Below are positions 60,668 to 64,000 of a stretch of DNA of 64,000 nt, one piece after another (the first letter of the stretch is position 1; every line of letters begins with the position of its first letter). The DNA comes from Lysobacter sp. MMG2 (lineage in GTDB: Bacteria; Pseudomonadota; Gammaproteobacteria; Xanthomonadales; Xanthomonadaceae), in NCBI RefSeq assembly GCF_016735495.2, contig NZ_JAERQY020000001.1:930001-994000 (forward strand). The letters run 5' to 3'. A program made the translations under genes and the position numbers. The notes under the pieces were generated by a model. It saw only the letters and a program-made list of their open reading frames with translations. It did no database searches and was not told the DNA's origin.

Positions 60668-61057
60668 ATGCCGCTGGACACCACCCTGCGTTTGCTCGCA
60701 AAAGCCAGCGGCATGAGCGCCGCCGACATCGCCACCGCGATCCCGCGCGCCGGCGTCGCCACGGTCAGCGCCTGGCTCAAGGGCGAGAAGCTGCCCGGGC
60801 GCGAACAGCTCGACGCCCTGGCGCGCGCATTCGGCGTACCGGCCGGCGCACTGCTCGCCGAACTGGCCAGCACCTTCGATCCCGCGCGCACCCAGGGCGA
60901 ACACGACCTGCTCGCCGCCTACCGTGCGCTCGACACGCGCCAGCAGGGCGCGCTGCTGGAAGTCGCGCGCAGCATGGCCGGCACGCGCAAGCGCACGGCA
61001 TCGGCGAGTGCGGCCGGCACGGCCTCGCGTCCACGCCGCCGGCGGAGCGCCGGGTGA
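60668..61057 (+). CDS. XRE-family helix-turn-helix regulator
   Basis: 129 residues. Residues 15-65 form an HTH (MSAADIATAIPRAGVATVSA WLKGEKLPGREQLDALARAF without gap), resembling Cro/C1-type DNA-binding domains. A helical segment follows, and the C-terminus is a basic low-complexity tail (RKRTASASAAGTASRPRRRR). GGAG lies upstream of ATG 60668. Its stop overlaps the start of the PPK2 gene (TGATG), so it may be an autoregulator of that pair; this is inference. Confidence 0.75.
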   Translation: MPLDTTLRLLAKASGMSAADIATAIPRAGVATVSAWLKGEKLPGREQLDALARAFGVPAGALLAELASTFDPARTQGEHDLLAAYRALDTRQQGALLEVARSMAGTRKRTASASAAGTASRPRRRRSAG

Positions 61058-61833
61058 TGGCCAAGCTCAAGCGCAAGGAATACGACGCGGCGCTGGAGCC
61101 GTTGCAGGTCGAACTCGTCGAAATGGCGCGCTGGCTCAGCGACACCGGCAAGCGGCTGGTAGTGCTGTTCGAAGGTCGCGACACCGCCGGCAAGGGCGGC
61201 GCCATCGACGCCATCGCCGAGCACCTCAACCCGCGCCAATGCCGCATCGTCGCCCTGCCCCGCCCGACCGAGCGCGAGATGGGCCAGTGGTATTTCCAGC
61301 GCTACATGCCGCACCTTCCGGGTGCCGGCGAAATCGCGCTGTTCGACCGCAGCTGGTACAACCGCGCCGGCGTCGAGAAAGTGATGGGCTATGCCGACAC
61401 CGAGCAGGTGCGCACGTTCCTGCGCCAGGCGCCGGTGTTCGAGCAACTGCTGGTGGACGACGGCATCGTGCTGATCAAGTACTGGCTGTGCTGCGACCAG
61501 GCCAAGCAGGAGGAGCGCTTCGCCGAACGTCTGCTCGATCCGCTCAAGCGCTGGAAGCTCTCGCCCATCGACGTCGCTTCGCGCGAGCATTACGACGACT
61601 ACACCCGCGCCCGCGAAGCGATGCTCAAGGCCACCCACACCGAGCACGCGCCGTGGACGCTGGTCGAGTTCAACGACCAGCGGCGCGGTCGCCTGGCGCT
61701 GATCCGGAATCTGCTCGACCGCATGCCCGACAAGCGCGTGCCGGAGCACACGGTCGAGTTCCCGCCACTGGAAGGAAAGCCCCGGAAGGAGCGCTACACG
61801 GTACTCAAGCCCATCGCGCCGACGCGCGACTGA
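61057..61833 (+). CDS. ppk2: Polyphosphate kinase 2 (PPK2)
   Basis: 258 residues, single PPK2 domain. Uses polyphosphate to phosphorylate nucleoside diphosphates (or makes polyphosphate in reverse). Walker A in FEGRDTAGKGGAID near 34-47, lid region REMGQWYFQRYMPHLPG near 70-86, Walker B in FDRSWYNRAGVE near 92-103. The size and lid wording fit class I. ATG 61057 shares one base with the stop of the upstream regulator; a GTG one codon earlier would give a GTGA overlap. Confidence 0.92.
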   Translation: MAKLKRKEYDAALEPLQVELVEMARWLSDTGKRLVVLFEGRDTAGKGGAIDAIAEHLNPRQCRIVALPRPTEREMGQWYFQRYMPHLPGAGEIALFDRSWYNRAGVEKVMGYADTEQVRTFLRQAPVFEQLLVDDGIVLIKYWLCCDQAKQEERFAERLLDPLKRWKLSPIDVASREHYDDYTRAREAMLKATHTEHAPWTLVEFNDQRRGRLALIRNLLDRMPDKRVPEHTVEFPPLEGKPRKERYTVLKPIAPTRD

Positions 61834-61981
61834 GGCCGCGCCTCCCGACGACCGGCAGCCCGATGCCTTTACCGGCAGCCTCGCAGGGCCATACAGTGCG
61901 GTGGGGGCTGGTTGGGGACGGGCTGCGCTGGGGTAGGCACGGCCGACCGGCAGGTTCTGGGCACGACCAAGGGGGATCGTC

Positions 61982-62356
61982 ATGGAACAGCAAGCCAGGG
62001 CGGCGCACGCGCATCGCACCGTCGCCGGGATCCATTGCGTCATCGCGGTGATGGCCGCGATTTTCGCTTACCTGATGACACGCCAGGCACCGCTGTTGGG
62101 TGCGTTGGCGCTGGCGGCGCCGTTCGCGGTGCTGGCCGCCGTGCACTTCGCCGTCGCGTCGGGAGCGGAGCAGTGCCGATCGTGGGCGCGCACGGCATCC
62201 ACCGTGCTGGGCGTGATGATGCTGCCGCTGATTCCACTGGGCACCGCCATCGGGCTCTACCTGCTGTACAACACGCGCGGCGAATGGGTGCACAGGCAAC
62301 GGCTGTCGGATTCGCTCGGCGAAGGCTGGCCGCAGCTGCAACGCGATTCGGCCTGA
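61982..62356 (+). CDS. Small membrane protein, unrecognised
   Basis: 124 residues with about three hydrophobic segments: GIHCVIAVMAAIFAYLM, LLGALALAAPFAVLAAVHFA and TVLGVMMLPLIPLGTAIGLY, then a polar C-terminus (NTRGEWVHRQRLSDSLGEGW). GGGGGATC precedes ATG 61982. I do not recognise a family. Ten bases before a DUF695-type gene, probably in one unit. Confidence 0.65.
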   Translation: MEQQARAAHAHRTVAGIHCVIAVMAAIFAYLMTRQAPLLGALALAAPFAVLAAVHFAVASGAEQCRSWARTASTVLGVMMLPLIPLGTAIGLYLLYNTRGEWVHRQRLSDSLGEGWPQLQRDSA

Positions 62357-62365
62357 ATCGTGCCG

Positions 62366-62875
62366 ATGAAGCATCTGCTGCTGGTCGGGCTGATGCTCCT
62401 GCCGATGGCGCCCGCCAAGGGCGCCACGCCGATGACGGTGGCGCAGATCGTCGCCGCCGATCGCTGGACGCTCGCCGAAGGCGAATGCGAGGGGCATCCG
62501 CTGTTTCTGCGTTTCCGCGAGGACTTTCGCGAACACCCCGACGTGAGCGCCTACCCGCACCTGATGCGGGTGGTCTGGCACTACGCGCCCAATGCGGCCG
62601 GCATGCCCGACCGCACGGCCAGCGAACAGATGGGCGTGTTCGAGGATTGGCTCATCGCCGCGGTCGAACCGGACCAGACCGCCGTGCTCGCCGCCGTGAT
62701 CACGCACGACGGCGATCGCCAATGGTTGTTCTACGGCGCCGACGTACGTGCGTTCGCGCGGGCACTGCGGGCGATTCCGCAGGGCGACGTGCGCCTGCCG
62801 ATCGACGTCACCACCGAACGCGACCCGGACTGGACGAACCTGCACGAAGGCACGCTGTCGGGCCTGGCGGGTTGA
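62366..62875 (+). CDS. Exported DUF695-like protein
   Basis: 169 residues from ATG 62366 (MKHLLLVGLMLLPMAPAKGA), which gives a clean signal peptide; GTG 62360 is the alternative. The mature part resembles DUF695: RVVWHYAPNAAGMPD, FEDWLIAAVEPDQ, WLFYGADVRAFARAL, LPIDVTTERDPDWTNLHE. Function unknown. Its stop is 15 bases from the stop of the convergent acylphosphatase gene, with no terminator between. Confidence 0.7.
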   Translation: MKHLLLVGLMLLPMAPAKGATPMTVAQIVAADRWTLAEGECEGHPLFLRFREDFREHPDVSAYPHLMRVVWHYAPNAAGMPDRTASEQMGVFEDWLIAAVEPDQTAVLAAVITHDGDRQWLFYGADVRAFARALRAIPQGDVRLPIDVTTERDPDWTNLHEGTLSGLAG

Positions 62876-62890
62876 AGCGTCGCGTACCGC

Positions 62891-63160
62891 TCACGCGGTC
62901 GTGAAGCCCTCGCCCACTTCCTCATCGCGCGCGGGCAAGCGTTCCAGATCGTCCACGCGCGCCATCGGCGGGCCTTCGCGCAGCCAGGCGGCGAGGTCAT
63001 CCAGGGCCGTTTCCTCGCCTGCCGCGATCACCTCGACGCGGCCGTCGGGCAGGTTCTTCGCGCAGCCGCGCAGGCCCAGCCGCAGCGCTTCCTCGCGCGC
63101 GGACGCGCGGAAGAACACGCCCTGCACCTTGCCGCTGACGATGAAGCGCGCCGCGCTCAC
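62891..63160 (-). CDS. acyP: Acylphosphatase
   Basis: 89 residues. Hydrolyses carboxyl-phosphate bonds. Catalytic Arg in GKVQGVFFRASAREEALRLG and Asn in GCAKNLPDGRVEV are both present. The start is GTG 63160 overlapping the stop of the TlpA-like gene as GTGA. The C-terminus (ERLPARDEEVGEGFTTA) is normal. Last gene of a yihY-tlpA-acyP minus-strand unit. Confidence 0.93.
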   Translation of the reverse strand: MSAARFIVSGKVQGVFFRASAREEALRLGLRGCAKNLPDGRVEVIAAGEETALDDLAAWLREGPPMARVDDLERLPARDEEVGEGFTTA

Positions 63161-63759
63161 GACTGCCCGGCCTTCGGCCCTCCGGCCTTCGTGATCGCCG
63201 CTTCGATGTCCTTGGCCGTGATCGGACCGAGGAACTTGTCGGCGACCTTGCCATCCGGCGCGATCAGGTAGGTCATCGGCAATCCGCGCGGCGTGGCGAA
63301 ATCGGCCGGCGGGTTGAACGTATCCACCACCGCGATCGGGTACACCACCGGGTGCAGCTTCAGGAACACTTTCATGTCGTCCGGCGTGATGTCCTCGTAG
63401 GCCAGGCCGACGACCTCGATGTGCTCGCGCATCGCGTCCAGCGCCGACAACTCGGGCATTTCCTTCAGGCACGGCTTGCACCACGTCGCCCAGAAGTTCA
63501 CCACCACCCACTTGCCCCGGCGCGCGGCCAAGTCGTACTGCTGGCCATCGACCGTGGCGATGGTGAGCTTGGGCACGTCGACATCGCTTTCCGTGCGCGG
63601 CTGTTCGGCGGGTTGCGGCAGGGTCAGCGCGCCGGTGTCGGCGGGCGTTTGCGGCGCGGCCAGGTCGGTGTCGGCGGGCTTTTGCTTGCACGCGGCAAGC
63701 AGCATCGTCGCGGCGAGCGCGACGACAAGGAGGGAACCCGTGGGCGCACGGCTGGACAT
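63157..63759 (-). CDS. TlpA-like thioredoxin lipoprotein
   Basis: 200 residues from ATG 63759 (MSSRAPTGSLLVVALAATML), lipobox LLAAC with Cys about 24, so membrane-anchored facing the periplasm. After a Pro/Ala/Thr-rich linker a thioredoxin fold follows with the redox motif WATWCKPCLKEMP near 92-104 and the cis-proline in RGLPMTYLIAPDG. Likely reduces periplasmic disulfides or thioethers, as TlpA/ResA-type proteins do in cytochrome c maturation; the substrate is unknown. One base from the stop of yihY. Confidence 0.9.
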   Translation of the reverse strand: MSSRAPTGSLLVVALAATMLLAACKQKPADTDLAAPQTPADTGALTLPQPAEQPRTESDVDVPKLTIATVDGQQYDLAARRGKWVVVNFWATWCKPCLKEMPELSALDAMREHIEVVGLAYEDITPDDMKVFLKLHPVVYPIAVVDTFNPPADFATPRGLPMTYLIAPDGKVADKFLGPITAKDIEAAITKAGGPKAGQS

Positions 63760-63760
63760 G

Positions 63761-64000
63761 TCAGACCTCGTCGGCATGGATGGAGGATGCGCGCCGCTTG
63801 AGCAGCTCGCGCAGGGGAAGGCGCAGTTCGTCGAGCGCGGCGATGGCCGAGCGCCCCAGGGAATCGTCACGGCACGGCAGCACCGCTTCGGCGACGGGGA
63901 TTCGCAACTGGCAGGCTTCGTACAGCTCGGCCAGGGAGAGTTCGTCCAGATCGCGGGAGAGTATCCATTCGCCGGTCTCGGCACGGCGCACCACGTTGAT
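63761..64000 (-). CDS. YihY family inner-membrane protein, C-terminal part
   Basis: Only the last 79 residues are in the window; the frame stays open to base 64000. WILSRDLDELSLAELYEACQ, LPCRDDSLGRSAIAALDELR and LPLRELLKR match the cytoplasmic C-terminal region found in YihY/BrkB-family proteins (once called ribonuclease BN) of Xanthomonadaceae. The membrane part lies beyond the window. Confidence 0.65.
   Translation of the reverse strand: MNVVRRAETGEWILSRDLDELSLAELYEACQLRIPVAEAVLPCRDDSLGRSAIAALDELRLPLRELLKRRASSIHADEV

Overview
The window is a GC-rich chromosomal segment of a gammaproteobacterium, most likely a Xanthomonadaceae member close to Lysobacter, Xanthomonas or Stenotrophomonas. The family-level call rests on gene content and order (rpoBC, str, S10, spc and alpha ribosomal operons in one block; the hemA/lolB/ispE/prs/pth/ychF neighbourhood), on a close homologue of the Xanthomonas campestris O-GlcNAc-transferase-like protein, and on intergenic inverted repeats built from GATTCGGGATTCG units. 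The genus is inference. I see no prophage, transposase, CRISPR array, toxin-antitoxin pair or other clear accessory island.

Layout. 1-4.4 kb: the 3' part of a citrate-synthase-family gene, convergent with prpE, then a porin O/P-type gene broken by a one-base frameshift. 4.4-14.0 kb: malate dehydrogenase, an aminotransferase and a cyclophilin on the minus strand; typA, a DUF2127 membrane protein and a lipoprotein amidase on the plus strand; then a class II DAHP synthase and dsbB on the minus strand. 14.0-47.8 kb: an almost uninterrupted minus-strand information-processing block. In transcription order it runs tRNA-Tyr, tRNA-Gly, tRNA-Thr, tuf, tRNA-Trp, secE, nusG, rplK, rplA, rplJ, rplL, rpoB, rpoC, rpsL, rpsG, fusA, tuf (second copy), then the S10, spc and alpha operons, ending with rplQ and a strong terminator. 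47.8-54.8 kb, minus strand: ychF, pth, rplY, prs, tRNA-Gln, ispE, lolB and a TPR protein. 54.9-62.9 kb, plus strand: hemA, prfA, a GNAT/gamma-glutamylcyclotransferase-like fusion, the OGT-like protein, moaB, an XRE regulator overlapping a PPK2 polyphosphate kinase, and two small uncharacterised proteins. 62.9-64 kb, minus strand: acylphosphatase, a TlpA-like thioredoxin lipoprotein and the end of a YihY-family gene.

Most of the window is core machinery, so the unusual material is regulatory. The best candidate for something undescribed is a leader element shared by the S10 and str operons: about 32 nt matching at 29 aligned positions, placed in both cases about 45 nt after a promoter-like -10 box and just after a GC-rich hairpin, and carrying a Shine-Dalgarno plus a short open frame. 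The S10 leader also holds a classical attenuator (GC hairpin plus U-run). Other points are two nucleotide-identical tuf genes, four intra-operon GATTCGGG inverted repeats that sometimes supply the stop codon of a gene, an absent rpmJ at its usual place, and the GNAT/GGCT fusion.
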